Under the pieces are notes generated by a model, which made no database searches, was not told the origin of the DNA, and saw nothing but the letters and a program-made list of their open reading frames with translations. Shown piece by piece: positions 42,029 to 51,990 of a DNA stretch of 64,000 bases. The stretch's first letter is position 1, and the number at the start of each line of letters is the position of its first letter. The stretch comes from Kocuria dechangensis. GTDB taxonomy: Bacteria > Actinomycetota > Actinomycetes > Actinomycetales > Micrococcaceae. The stretch is taken from positions 1 to 64,000 of the forward strand of contig NZ_BMEQ01000015.1 of NCBI RefSeq assembly GCF_014636775.1, in the 5' to 3' direction. Made by a program: the position numbers and the translations under genes.

Positions 42029-42919
42029 CTACTTGATGGCGCCCATCGACAGACCGCGGACCAGCTGCTTCTGCGCGATCCAGCCGGCGATCACCACGGG
42101 CAGCGAGGCCAGGACGCTGGCCGCGGAGAGCCGGGCCAGGAAGAGTCCCTCACTGGTCATCGTGGACACGAGCATGACCGGCACCGTCGCGGCGTTCACG
42201 GCGGTGAGGTTCAGGGCGAAGAAGAACTCGTTCCAGGCGAAGATCACGCACAGCAGGGCGGTCGAGGCCACGCCGGGGGCGACCATGGGCAGGAGGATGG
42301 TGCGCATCGTGGTCATCAGGCTCGCCCCGTCCATCTGGGCGGCCTCGAGCACCTCCTTCGGCACCTCCTGGAAGAAGGAGCGCATCATCCACACCGCCAG
42401 CGGCAGGTTCATGGCCGTGTAGAGGAAGATCAGGGTCCACACGTTGTCGAGGACCCGCAGCCGGCCGGCCACCACGTAGATCGGCACGATCACCGCCACC
42501 ACCGGCAGCATGCGCGTGGAGATGAAGAAGAACAGCACGTCCTGGGTCTTCTGGACCGGGCGGATGCTCACGGCGTAGGCCGCCGGGATGGCCAGCAGCA
42601 GCACGATCAGGGTCGAGACCAGGGTGGCGATCGCCGAGTTGAGGAAGTACCCGCCGGCGCCGGAGCCGAGGATCGCGGCGTACTGGTCGAGGGTCGGGAC
42701 GAAGAAGAACTTGGGCGGGCTCGACGCCGCGTCCGCCTCCTGCTTGAACGAGCTCAGCACCATCCACAGGACGGGCATGAAGAACACGAGCGCCACGATC
42801 CACGTGAAGACGGTCAGGGCCGCGGAGCGCACGCGGCGCCCGCCCTGTCCGGCGGGGCCGGCGGACTTCGGGGTGCCGGTGGAGGTCGGCGGCGCGGTGG
42901 TGAGGGTTTCGGTGGTCAT
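42029..42919 (-). CDS. Polyol ABC transporter permease, MalG type (SmoG-like)
   Basis: 296 residues, six membrane helices of the MalG/SmoG inner-membrane permease class, with the EAA loop EAAQMDGASLMTTMRTILLPM that contacts the ATPase. Partner permease is the next gene upstream (four-base gap). It probably carries mannitol, sorbitol or arabitol. No ATPase gene is adjacent, so the energising subunit lies elsewhere. ATG at 42919. Confidence 0.9.
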   Translation of the reverse strand: MTTETLTTAPPTSTGTPKSAGPAGQGGRRVRSAALTVFTWIVALVFFMPVLWMVLSSFKQEADAASSPPKFFFVPTLDQYAAILGSGAGGYFLNSAIATLVSTLIVLLLAIPAAYAVSIRPVQKTQDVLFFFISTRMLPVVAVIVPIYVVAGRLRVLDNVWTLIFLYTAMNLPLAVWMMRSFFQEVPKEVLEAAQMDGASLMTTMRTILLPMVAPGVASTALLCVIFAWNEFFFALNLTAVNAATVPVMLVSTMTSEGLFLARLSAASVLASLPVVIAGWIAQKQLVRGLSMGAIK

Positions 42920-42923
42920 GGGA

Positions 42924-43850
42924 TCAGTCCTCCGTGCTCATGAAGCTCTTGAAGATGAGACGCAGGGCGACGGTGGCGATCACGATGGTCGCCACGACGA
43001 CGACGACGCCCATGGCCGCCGCCTGCCCGATGTCGAAGCCCAGGAAGGCCCGCTGGTAGATGTAGTAGGGCAGGTTGGCGCTCTGGGTGCCGGGACCGCC
43101 CGCGGTCATCAGGTAGATCTGGTCGAAGGTGTTCACCACGTAGATCGCGCCCAGGAGCACGGCGAGCTCGATGTAGCGGCGCAGGTGCGGGAGCGTGATG
43201 TAGAAGAACGTGTTGAGCGTGGAGGCGCCGTCCACCTGGGCCGCCTCGAGCACGTCCTTGGGCTGGCTCTGCAGCCCGGCCAGGACCAGCAGCATCATGA
43301 ACGGCGTCCACTGCCACACCAGGGCCACGAGCACCGAGAGGAACGGGTACTGCGAGGTCCAGGCCACGGGCGGGATCCCCACGAGCCCGATGACCCAGTT
43401 CACCAGGCCGTAGCTGGGGTTGAACATCGAGATCGACCACAGGATGGCGCTGACCACCGGCATGATCAGGAACGGCGTGATGAGCATGGTCCGCACCACG
43501 CCCTGGCCGATGAACTTCCGGTCCAGCAGCAGGGCCAGGCCGATGCCCAGCAGCATGGCCAGCAGCACGCAGCCGAGCGTGTAGAGCACGCTGTTGACGG
43601 CGACCTGGCGGAAGGTGCGGTCCGCGAAGATCGCGATGTAGTTCTGCAGCCCCACGAAGACGTCCGAGGCCGGGTTGAGCAGGTTCCAGGACCGCATCGA
43701 GTACCAGATGGTGATCAGGAACGGGATCTGCGTGGCGATGATCGTGAAGACCAGCGCGGGCAGCAGGGGCAGGCGCCGGCGCCACGCCTCACGGCGGGCG
43801 TGCGCCTCCGTCGTCGTCGAGCGCGTGCTCGGGTTCACGGTGGTGGCCAT
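42924..43850 (-). CDS. Polyol ABC transporter permease, MalF type (SmoF-like)
   Basis: 308 residues, six membrane helices, MalF-type permease with EAA motif EAAQVDGASTLNTFFYITLPHL, the coupling helix for the ATPase. The N-terminal segment LPLLPALVFTIIATQIPFLITIWYSMRSWNL is typical of sugar-alcohol transporters. Start at 43850 has AGGGAG nine bases upstream; the binding-protein gene ends five bases before it. Middle gene of a three-gene operon. Confidence 0.9.
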   Translation of the reverse strand: MATTVNPSTRSTTTEAHARREAWRRRLPLLPALVFTIIATQIPFLITIWYSMRSWNLLNPASDVFVGLQNYIAIFADRTFRQVAVNSVLYTLGCVLLAMLLGIGLALLLDRKFIGQGVVRTMLITPFLIMPVVSAILWSISMFNPSYGLVNWVIGLVGIPPVAWTSQYPFLSVLVALVWQWTPFMMLLVLAGLQSQPKDVLEAAQVDGASTLNTFFYITLPHLRRYIELAVLLGAIYVVNTFDQIYLMTAGGPGTQSANLPYYIYQRAFLGFDIGQAAAMGVVVVVATIVIATVALRLIFKSFMSTED

Positions 43851-43855
43851 GGAAC

Positions 43856-45250
43856 TCACTCCCTGTTCTCTCGCTGGTAGACCGCCGCGACGTCCTCGGC
43901 GTAGGCCTGCGACTGCTGCAGTGCTTCCTCGACGGTGATCTGCCCGGCGATGGCCGCCGAGATCTGCTGGCCCACGCGGGTCCCGAGGTCCTGGAACTCC
44001 GGGATGGCTACGAACTGGATGCCCTCGTAGGGCACCGGGTGGGTCATGGTGTTCTCCTGGGTGGCGTTGTTCATGGCCGTGAGCGTGGGCTCGGCGTAGG
44101 CCTGGGAGATCTCCCGGTACTCGGGGATCTCGTAGGTGGAGTAGCGGCTCCCGGGGGGAATGCGCTCCCAGCCGATCTCGTTGCCGACGAGCTTGATGTA
44201 GTCCTTGTCCGTCATCCAGGAGACGAAGTCCCAGGCGGCGTCCTTGTGCTCGCTGGTGGACGGGATGGCCAGGGACCAGGAGTAGAGCCAGCCCGCGGCC
44301 TCGGTGTCCATCGTGGGGGCCGGGACGTACCCGTTCTTGCCCGCCACCGTGGAGGAGGACGGGTCCTCGATCGTGGAGACCATGGCCGTGGCGTCGTACC
44401 ACATGGCCGTCTGCCCCTGGCTGTAGAGGGTGATGCAGTCCCCGTAGCCGGAGGTGGCCGGGCCGGCCTGGCCGTGCTCCTGGACCAGGCTCACGTAGTC
44501 GTTCACCGCCCGGGTGGTCTCCGGGGAGGTGAGGGTCGGGTTCCAGTCCTGGTCGAACCAGCCCCCGCCGTAGGTGTTCATCACGGTGGTCAGCGGAGCC
44601 ATCACCTCGCCCCAGCCGGCCAGTCCGCGCAGGCAGATGCCGGAGACGTCGTTGGCGGGGTCGTCCAGCTTCGCGGCCAGCTGCTGCACCTGCGTCCAGC
44701 TGGGCTTCTCGGGCATGGTGACCCCGGCCTTGTCGAAGAGCTCCTTGTTGTACACGAGGAAGGAGGACTCGCCGTAGAACGGCACCGAGTGCATGTCGCC
44801 CTCGTAGCTGAGGGCGGACCTGATGGAGGAGATGAAGTCCGCGTCGTCGTAGCCCTCCGTGCGGTCGATATAGGGCTGGAGGTTCTCGATCCACCCGTTC
44901 TCGGCCCATGTGGGGGTCTCGTAGTTGGAGATCATCACGACGTCGAACTCACCGCCCCCCGTGGCCACGGACGCGGTGATCTTGGCGCGGGCCTCGTTCT
45001 CGGGCAGGGAGACGAAGCGGACGTTGACGTCGGGGTGCTCCGCCTCGAACTTCTCCTCGAGGGAGATCGCGTCCTGCATCTGCGGGTTGGCGACGATCGC
45101 GACGACGATCTCCTCCTCGGAGGCGTCGGCGGAGCCGCAGCCGGTCAGGACGAGGGCGCCCACGGCGGCGAGCGCCGCCAGGGCGCGCCCCCTCGGGCGG
45201 GGCGCTCGTGCCTCCGGTGGGTGTGCGGAAGGGTGGGTGGGGATGCGCAT
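43856..45250 (-). CDS. Polyol-binding lipoprotein, SmoE-like
   Basis: 464-residue extracellular solute-binding protein of family 1. Lipobox LVLTGC (Cys38) after a longer than usual basic leader. Mature part opens EEEIVVAIVANPQMQDAISLEEKFEAEHPDVNVRFVSLPENEARAKITASVATGGGEFDVVMISNYETPTWAENGWIE and has SVPFYGESSFLVYNKELFDKAGV, strongly resembling mannitol/sorbitol-binding SmoE. Operon with the two permeases. The promoter is in the divergent gap to the SorC regulator, under operators near 45305 and 45379. Confidence 0.9.
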   Translation of the reverse strand: MRIPTHPSAHPPEARAPRPRGRALAALAAVGALVLTGCGSADASEEEIVVAIVANPQMQDAISLEEKFEAEHPDVNVRFVSLPENEARAKITASVATGGGEFDVVMISNYETPTWAENGWIENLQPYIDRTEGYDDADFISSIRSALSYEGDMHSVPFYGESSFLVYNKELFDKAGVTMPEKPSWTQVQQLAAKLDDPANDVSGICLRGLAGWGEVMAPLTTVMNTYGGGWFDQDWNPTLTSPETTRAVNDYVSLVQEHGQAGPATSGYGDCITLYSQGQTAMWYDATAMVSTIEDPSSSTVAGKNGYVPAPTMDTEAAGWLYSWSLAIPSTSEHKDAAWDFVSWMTDKDYIKLVGNEIGWERIPPGSRYSTYEIPEYREISQAYAEPTLTAMNNATQENTMTHPVPYEGIQFVAIPEFQDLGTRVGQQISAAIAGQITVEEALQQSQAYAEDVAAVYQRENRE

Positions 45251-45304
45251 GGTGCTCCTGTTCGAGCCTGGCGGGCGATGAACCGCCCTGTCCTGATCAC
45301 AGAT

Positions 45305-45388
45305 GAGTGAGGTGGGTCACTCGACACACGAAATGAGCGGACCGTGCCACTCGGTGATTGTGATGCTAGTCATATATACTCAAATGAG
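45305..45388. promoter_or_regulatory. Putative SorC operators between the divergent polyol operons
   Basis: Contains GAGTGA-GGTGGG-TCACTC (45305-45322, perfect 6-bp inverted repeat), several TGAG/CTCA half-sites, and CTC-AAAT-GAG at 45379-45388. TATACT at 45375-45380 is a candidate -10 for the regulator gene. Similar CTGAG/CTCAG pairs occur at 49539-49552 before the polyol dehydrogenase. Confidence 0.5.
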
Positions 45389-45417
45389 CAAGAGACCCTC
45401 TCTCAGATGTGGTGACC

Positions 45418-46527
45418 ATGAGCAAGCCGAAAACCTCCCCCCGAGCGGCCGACCGGGCCCGCACCCAGCTCCTGGCCGCGATCGGGCGCGACCACTTCCT
45501 CAAGGGCAGGTCCAAGGTGCAGATCGCCGAGGACCACGGGCTGTCCCGGTTCCAGGTGGCCAACCTCATCCAAGAGGCGCTGGACCGGGGCATCGTGCGG
45601 ATCAGCATCCACGTGCCCGACGACGAGGCCGACGCGACCCTGGCGCGCGCCCTGGGGATCGAGCGCGTGGTGACCGTCGGGGCCGGCGGCGGCACCGCCT
45701 CGCGTGACGATCTGGCCCGTGCCGTGGCCGACGTCCTGGGGCGCACCGTGGTCGCGGGCGACACGGTCGGGATCTCCTGGTCGCGCACGCTCCAGCTCGC
45801 CGTCCGGCACCTTCCGCCGATGCCGACCTGCGCCTTCGTGCAGCTGTCGGGGGCCATCGCCTCCGACCAGGACGTGGAGGGACCCCAGCTGCTGGCCGGG
45901 GTCCAGGCGCGCTCCGTGTGGCCGCTGTGGGCCCCGCTGGTGGTCAACGACGCCGTCGGTCTGCGCTCGAGCCCCGAGATCCGGCGCACCCTGGACCACG
46001 CGGAGGACCTCGACGTCGCGGTGGTCGCCGTGGGCCGCTGGAAGGAGGGGCTGTCGACCGTCTGGGACCGCGTCCCGCCGAGCGTCCAGCGCGCGGCGCA
46101 GCGGGCCGGGGCCGTCGCGGAGATCTCCGGGCGGCTGCTCGACGCCCGCGGCCGGGCGGTGGACTCACCGGTCGAGAACATGGTGATCGCGGCCACCCTC
46201 GGCCAGATGTCCCGGGCCCGGCACGGCGTCGCCGTCGCCCACGGGGCGGAGCGAGCCGTCGCCGTGCTGGCCGCCGTGCGGGGCGGGCTGGTCGACACGC
46301 TGGTGTGCGACCTCGACCTGCACGAGGCGCTCGTCGACCTGGCGGAGGCGGAGGCGCCGGACCCGGCCGACCGCACCCGCCGGAGCCACCCCGGCCCGGA
46401 CCATCCGGGCCTGGAGCACCCCGACCACAACCACTCCGACCGCAACCATTCCGACCGCAACCACTCCGACCACAACCACTCCGACCACAACCACTCCGAC
46501 CACAACCACCAGGGAGAAGCATCATGA
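45418..46527 (+). CDS. SorC-family sugar-binding transcription regulator with DHNHS tail
   Basis: 369 residues. N-terminal helix-turn-helix in KVQIAEDHGLSRFQVANLIQEALDRGIV (residues 34-61), then the SorC sugar-binding domain (about 70-325) with phosphosugar-isomerase-like fold (LARALGIERVVTVGAG, GDTVGISWSRTLQL). Ligand is probably a phosphorylated polyol or ketose. The C-terminus is an unusual run of six five-residue repeats (DHNHS/DRNHS), likely dispensable. Divergent from the binding-protein operon, coupled to xylulokinase by ATGA overlap. ATG 45418 lacks a ribosome site; GTGs at 45409 and 45412 are alternatives. Confidence 0.85.
   Translation: MSKPKTSPRAADRARTQLLAAIGRDHFLKGRSKVQIAEDHGLSRFQVANLIQEALDRGIVRISIHVPDDEADATLARALGIERVVTVGAGGGTASRDDLARAVADVLGRTVVAGDTVGISWSRTLQLAVRHLPPMPTCAFVQLSGAIASDQDVEGPQLLAGVQARSVWPLWAPLVVNDAVGLRSSPEIRRTLDHAEDLDVAVVAVGRWKEGLSTVWDRVPPSVQRAAQRAGAVAEISGRLLDARGRAVDSPVENMVIAATLGQMSRARHGVAVAHGAERAVAVLAAVRGGLVDTLVCDLDLHEALVDLAEAEAPDPADRTRRSHPGPDHPGLEHPDHNHSDRNHSDRNHSDHNHSDHNHSDHNHQGEAS
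46423..46512 (+). repeat. Six 15-bp tandem repeats in the SorC gene tail
   Basis: Units of the type GACCACAACCACTCC at 46423, 46438, 46453, 46468, 46483 and 46498 differ by one or two bases. The unit length is a multiple of three, so copy number can change without frameshift. It sits directly before the xylulokinase ribosome site. Confidence 0.9.
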
Positions 46528-47930
46528 GCGGCGTCCTCGTCGGCGTGGACTCGTCCACGCAGTCCTGCAAGGTCCTGGTGGTGGAGGCCGCCACCGGGAC
46601 GATCCTCAGCACCGGGGTCGCGCCCCACCCGGACGCGACCGCCGTGGACCCGCACGTGTGGGTCGAGGCCCTGCGCCGCGCCTGGGCGGACGCCGGGGTG
46701 GCCGAGCGCACCGACGTGCTGGGGGTCGGCGTCTCCGCGCAGCAGCACGGGATGGTCGCCGTGGACCGCGACGGGGTCCCGGTGCACGACGCTCTGTTGT
46801 GGAACGACGTCCGCAGCGCCGACCAGGCGGCGCGGATGGTCCAGGACCTGGGCGTCGAGGGCTGGATGGAGGCGGTGAACGTCCTGCCGGTCTCGTCGAT
46901 CACGCTCACCAAGCTCGCGTGGCTGCGCGAGCACCGCCCCGACGCCGCGGCGCGGGTGCACCGGGTGATGCTGCCCCACGACTGGCTGGTCCTGCACCTG
47001 AGCGGCGCCTTCGCCACCGACCGTTCCGACGCCTCCGGGACGGGATACTTCAGCGCCGTCACCGGCGCCTACCGCCCGGAGCTGCTCGAACGGTACTTCG
47101 GCGCGGTCCCGGAGCTCCCGCCGGTCCTGGGGCCGGGGGAGGCCGCGGGCACCCTGCTGCCGGAGTGGGGCGGCGGCCGGGGCCGGCCCGTCCCTGTCTC
47201 GGCCGGTGCGGGCGACAACGCCGGCGCCGGCCTCGGCCTGGAGCTGGAGCCGGGCGACGTCGTCGTGTCCGTCGGGACCTCCGGAACGGTCTTCTCCCGC
47301 TCCGCCGCCCCCGTGGTGGACCCCTCCGGGGTGACCGCGGGCTTCGCCGACGCGACCGGGGACCACCTGCCGCTGCTGTGCACGCTCAACGCCGCCCGGG
47401 TGATGACCTCCACCGCCCAGCTGCTGTCGGTGGACCTCGACCGCTTCACGGAGCTGGCCCGCTCGGGCCCCTCGGACGCGCACGGGCTCACGATGCTCCC
47501 GTACTTCGACGGCGAGCGCACCCCCAACTTCCCCGACGCCACCGGGCAGCTGCACGGCCTGACCAGGGCGTCCTTCACGCCGGAGAACCTGGCACGGGCC
47601 GCCGTGCTGGCGGTGGCGAACTCGCTGGCGGACTGCCTGGACGTGCTGCGCGGCATCGGGGCGCCGGTGGAGCGGATCCTGCTGATCGGGGGCGGGGCGA
47701 AGTCCGAGGCCCTGCGCTCCGTGCTGCCCGACACCTTCGGCATGCCGGTCGAGGTGCCCCGCGCCCAGGAGTACGTGGCCCTGGGCGCGGCGCGGCAGGC
47801 CGCCTGGGCCGCGACCGGGCGCCCGCCCCGGTGGGGCCGCCGGATCGAGTCCGTGCTCGAGCCCACCGGGGACCCCGGGGCGGGGGAGTACCGCGCCCGC
47901 TACGGGCGGCTGCGCGCGAGCCTGGAGTGA
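46524..47930 (+). CDS. xylB: Xylulokinase
   Basis: 468-residue FGGY-family kinase. The N-terminal ATPase motif GVDSSTQSCKVLVVE, the substrate loop SAQQHGMVAVDRDG and LWNDVRSADQA, the metal-binding GDNAGAGLG, and adenosine motif LLIGGGAKSEALR are all present. It phosphorylates D-xylulose to D-xylulose 5-phosphate for the pentose phosphate pathway. ATG at 46524 overlaps the SorC stop and has AGGGAGAA upstream. It is convergent with a polyol dehydrogenase that can supply xylulose from arabitol. Confidence 0.9.
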   Translation: MSGVLVGVDSSTQSCKVLVVEAATGTILSTGVAPHPDATAVDPHVWVEALRRAWADAGVAERTDVLGVGVSAQQHGMVAVDRDGVPVHDALLWNDVRSADQAARMVQDLGVEGWMEAVNVLPVSSITLTKLAWLREHRPDAAARVHRVMLPHDWLVLHLSGAFATDRSDASGTGYFSAVTGAYRPELLERYFGAVPELPPVLGPGEAAGTLLPEWGGGRGRPVPVSAGAGDNAGAGLGLELEPGDVVVSVGTSGTVFSRSAAPVVDPSGVTAGFADATGDHLPLLCTLNAARVMTSTAQLLSVDLDRFTELARSGPSDAHGLTMLPYFDGERTPNFPDATGQLHGLTRASFTPENLARAAVLAVANSLADCLDVLRGIGAPVERILLIGGGAKSEALRSVLPDTFGMPVEVPRAQEYVALGAARQAAWAATGRPPRWGRRIESVLEPTGDPGAGEYRARYGRLRASLE

Positions 47931-47940
47931 GCGGCCCGGC

Positions 47941-49467
<1,527 letters not shown>

Positions 49468-49525
49468 GGCACTCTCCTGGGTCGAGGGTGACGCAGGTCA
49501 TAGTCTGCGTCCGTGCCGGAAGGCT

Positions 49526-49552
49526 ATCACATGTGATTCTGAGGGCGCTCAG
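49526..49552. promoter_or_regulatory. Putative operator before the polyol dehydrogenase
   Basis: ATCACATGTGAT (49526-49537) is a perfect palindrome, and CTGAG-GGCG-CTCAG (49539-49552) an inverted repeat. They lie 60-85 bases before the dehydrogenase start. The CTGAG/CTCAG pair resembles TGAG/CTCA half-sites in the SorC-xylB divergent gap. Confidence 0.5.
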
Positions 49553-49616
49553 ATGTTAGGCACGGTGGCGGGCGGGCCCCGGCCCCGTCCCGCGGGTGCC
49601 GCCTCCGGCGCGGGGC

Positions 49617-50324
49617 TCAGGGCCGGCGCAGCGGTTCCAGGAGGCCGCTGACCCGGGGCGAGGGCTCGGTCCCGAGCTCACGGGCCATGACGGCGCTGAA
49701 GCCCTCGAACGCCCGCCACGCGTCCGCCTCGTTGCCCATGGCCAGGTGGGCGCGGATCACCAGCCGCACCGCGCTCTCCCGCAGGGGGTCCACGTCCCGG
49801 AGGGTGCGGGCCAGCGCCAGGGCCCGGTGGACGTCCCCGTGCTCGAGGCAGTGCTCGGCGCGGTCCTCGACGGCGTTGACGTAGAGGTCGTGGAGGCGCT
49901 CCTGCTCCTCGACGACCCAGTCGTCGTACCAGCCGGGCAGCAGCTCCACGCCGGAGCGCTCCAGCAGCCAGTGGTCGTCCCGCTCCGGCGACCACGCGGC
50001 CACCGGGCGCGCCAGGAGGTCGAGGAGGTGGTGCAGGTCCACGTCCACCTCCTCGGACAGCGCCAGTGCGGCGCCCCGGCACACCACGGCGCCGGGGAGG
50101 CGGCGGGACAGGGCGAAGACGGCCGCCCGCAGGCTGCCGAGCCCGTGGGCCTCCGTGCACTCCGGCCACAGCAGCCCGCTCAGGTAGCACCGCGGCCTCG
50201 GCCCGTGGATGGCCAGGGCCGCCAGCAGGCGCTGCTGGCGGGGTCCTAGCTGGACGCTGTGGCCCTGCAGGGTCGCCTCCCAGGCTCCCAGCAGCCTCAG
50301 CGTGATCGTCTTCTGGTCGCCCAT
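49617..50324 (-). CDS. BTAD/SARP-type transcriptional activator
   Basis: 235 residues. An OmpR-like winged helix at the N-terminus (RLLGAWEATLQGHSVQLGPRQQRLLAALAIHGPRPRCYLSGLLWPECTEAHGLGSLRAAVFALSRRLPG) is followed by a bacterial transcriptional activation domain (BTAD, residues 105-235) of helical repeats ending WRAFEGFSAVMARELGTEPSPRVSGLLEPL. It is SARP-like and small, with no ATPase domain. SARPs usually activate a neighbouring cluster; the secreted lectin 217 bases upstream on the same strand is the only obvious local candidate. ATG at 50324. Confidence 0.8.
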   Translation of the reverse strand: MGDQKTITLRLLGAWEATLQGHSVQLGPRQQRLLAALAIHGPRPRCYLSGLLWPECTEAHGLGSLRAAVFALSRRLPGAVVCRGAALALSEEVDVDLHHLLDLLARPVAAWSPERDDHWLLERSGVELLPGWYDDWVVEEQERLHDLYVNAVEDRAEHCLEHGDVHRALALARTLRDVDPLRESAVRLVIRAHLAMGNEADAWRAFEGFSAVMARELGTEPSPRVSGLLEPLRRP

Positions 50325-50541
50325 GTCCCGTCCCCCCGGCCGACTAGGCGATATGTCGGTGTGCAGAGCCCACCGCCATGCTGAGCCGGGTGCCGGGGGA
50401 AGTCAATGACGTTTCACGCGCAATCGTCACCGCGACCGTGGGGCAACGATCCGGTGACGGCCGGGTCCCGGCGGGGTCCGGGGGCGGCCCCGCCGTCCTC
50501 GACGACGGGGCCACCCGGGGGCGGAAAAAGCGGCGGAGGGG

Positions 50542-51504
50542 TCAGTACCACCACTTGTGCCACAGGGCGTCGTCCCGGCCGATGGCGCAGATGTCGATCC
50601 GGTTGCGGCTCCAGGAGACGGCCGAGGGGTTGCGCTTGATCCAGCCGCCGAGGCTCTCCCAGCCGCTCCAGCCGTTGGAGTACCACTTGTGCCACAGGGC
50701 GTTGTCGGTGCCGACGACGAAGCAGTCCAGCCGGCCGCTGCCCCAGGAGGAGATGCCCGTGCCGCCCCGGCAGTCCCCGCCCAGGCTCTCCCAGCCGCTC
50801 CAGCGGCTGCCGTTCCACCACTTGTGCCACAGAGCGTCGTCCCGGCCGATGGCGACGACGTCGATCCGGTTGCGGCCCCAGGAGACGGCCGAGGGGACCA
50901 GCTTGATCCAGCCGCCGAGGCTCTCCCACTCGCTCCAGCGGCTGCCGTTCCACCACTTGTGCCACAGGGCGTTGTCCCGGCCGACCACGAAGCAGTCGAG
51001 CCGGTTGCGCTGCCACGACGAGATGCCCACGCCGCCCTTGCACCAGCCGCCGAGGCTCTCCCACTCGCTCCAGCGGGTGCCGTTCCACCACTTGTGCCAC
51101 AGGGCGTTGTCGGTGCCGATGCCGCAGACGTCGATCCGGTTGCGGCCCCAGGAGACGGCGGCGGGATTGGACTTGAGCCGGCCGCCCAGGCTCTCCCAGC
51201 CGCTCCAGCCGCGCCAGTACCACTTGTGCCACAGGGCGCTGTCGGTGCCGACGACGAAGGTGTCCAGCCGGTTGCGCTCCCACGAGGAGACGCCCGTGCC
51301 GTACCGGCACTCCCCGCCGAGGCTCTCCCAGCCGGACCACGCCGCGGTCGAGATGGTGGCCGCGTTGCCGGCCGGGGCCGACCCCAGCGCGGCGCCGGTG
51401 CCGAGCACCGCGCCGGCGGTGAGCAGGCTCCGCCGGGAGAGACCCGCGGACGCTCCTGGTCCCTCGTGCCCCGGCCAGTCGACGGGGATGTCCTGTGCGG
51501 TCAT
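50542..51504 (-). CDS. Secreted PLL-like beta-propeller lectin (six repeats)
   Basis: 320 residues. Twin-arginine-type signal (SRRSLLTAGAVLGTGAALGSAPAGNAA, residues 23-49). From residue 56 six repeats of about 44 residues begin WS(G/E)WESLGG and end ALWHKWW. Odd and even repeats differ: odd units have (R/K)LDxFVVGTD and even ones RIDVxxIGxD, so the gene grew by duplication of a two-blade unit. The pattern matches the Photorhabdus-type PLL/tectonin-like lectin fold, which binds fucose or related sugars. It is a single domain with no enzyme attached. GAGGAG precedes the ATG at 51504. Confidence 0.8.
   Translation of the reverse strand: MTAQDIPVDWPGHEGPGASAGLSRRSLLTAGAVLGTGAALGSAPAGNAATISTAAWSGWESLGGECRYGTGVSSWERNRLDTFVVGTDSALWHKWYWRGWSGWESLGGRLKSNPAAVSWGRNRIDVCGIGTDNALWHKWWNGTRWSEWESLGGWCKGGVGISSWQRNRLDCFVVGRDNALWHKWWNGSRWSEWESLGGWIKLVPSAVSWGRNRIDVVAIGRDDALWHKWWNGSRWSGWESLGGDCRGGTGISSWGSGRLDCFVVGTDNALWHKWYSNGWSGWESLGGWIKRNPSAVSWSRNRIDICAIGRDDALWHKWWY
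50545..51339 (-). repeat. Six lectin-propeller repeats
   Basis: Six in-frame units of 126-138 bases. At protein level the motif WSxWESLGG is invariant and GxDxALWHKW closes each unit. Alternating unit types A-B-A-B-A-B are seen. Confidence 0.85.
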
Positions 51505-51921
51505 GGTGTGCTCCTCGGGACAGGGCGAGGGCGGGGCCTGTGGGCCAACGGGGCCTCGTCGCGGTCGATGGGGTGGGCAACCGGGATCCACAACATTCGT
51601 CGCCCCGCTGGACGGGACGGTCCAGGAGCGGTCTCCCGGTTGCACGGCCATGGTCCGACCCGGGGCGTTACTCCGGTGTGACTACTGGCCGGACACTTCC
51701 GTCCCGGCGCACGAGTGGATCGCCGCGCAGATGCTGCCCATCTCCGGTCGGTGGTCCGGCGCCAGGAGCGGGCGGGTGGCAGATCCCGGGGCGGGGGAGT
51801 GCCCTCGGGTGCTGGGGGTGACCGGGGCGGAGCGCGCCCGGAACGCCGAGGGGCGGGCGCGACCTGCCGGCTGTCCCGGGGCCCGATCCGGGGACGGAGC
51901 ATCGTCCGTTCTGTTTATTAA
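51505..51921. other. Intergenic stretch, no gene seen
   Basis: About 417 bases between the lectin start and the Zur-box promoter of the ABC importer. It contains no coding frame I can support and no recognised hairpin. The lectin promoter should be near 51510-51600, but I cannot place it. Confidence 0.4.
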
Positions 51922-51936
51922 TGATTATCATTCTCA
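51922..51936. promoter_or_regulatory. Zur-type box before the NikA-type importer operon
   Basis: TGATTATCATTCTCA fits the actinobacterial Zur pattern TGAnAATnATTnTCA with one base off (T for A at position 5), and overlaps a perfect AATGAT-T-ATCATT palindrome. It sits 55 bases before the ATG of the binding-protein gene. Two closely related boxes lie before znuA and one before the COG0523 gene. Confidence 0.75.
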
Positions 51937-51990
51937 TGTACGCTTCGGGAGCCCCCGCGGCTCCGTACTTCTCCTGGACAAGGACTCCTC

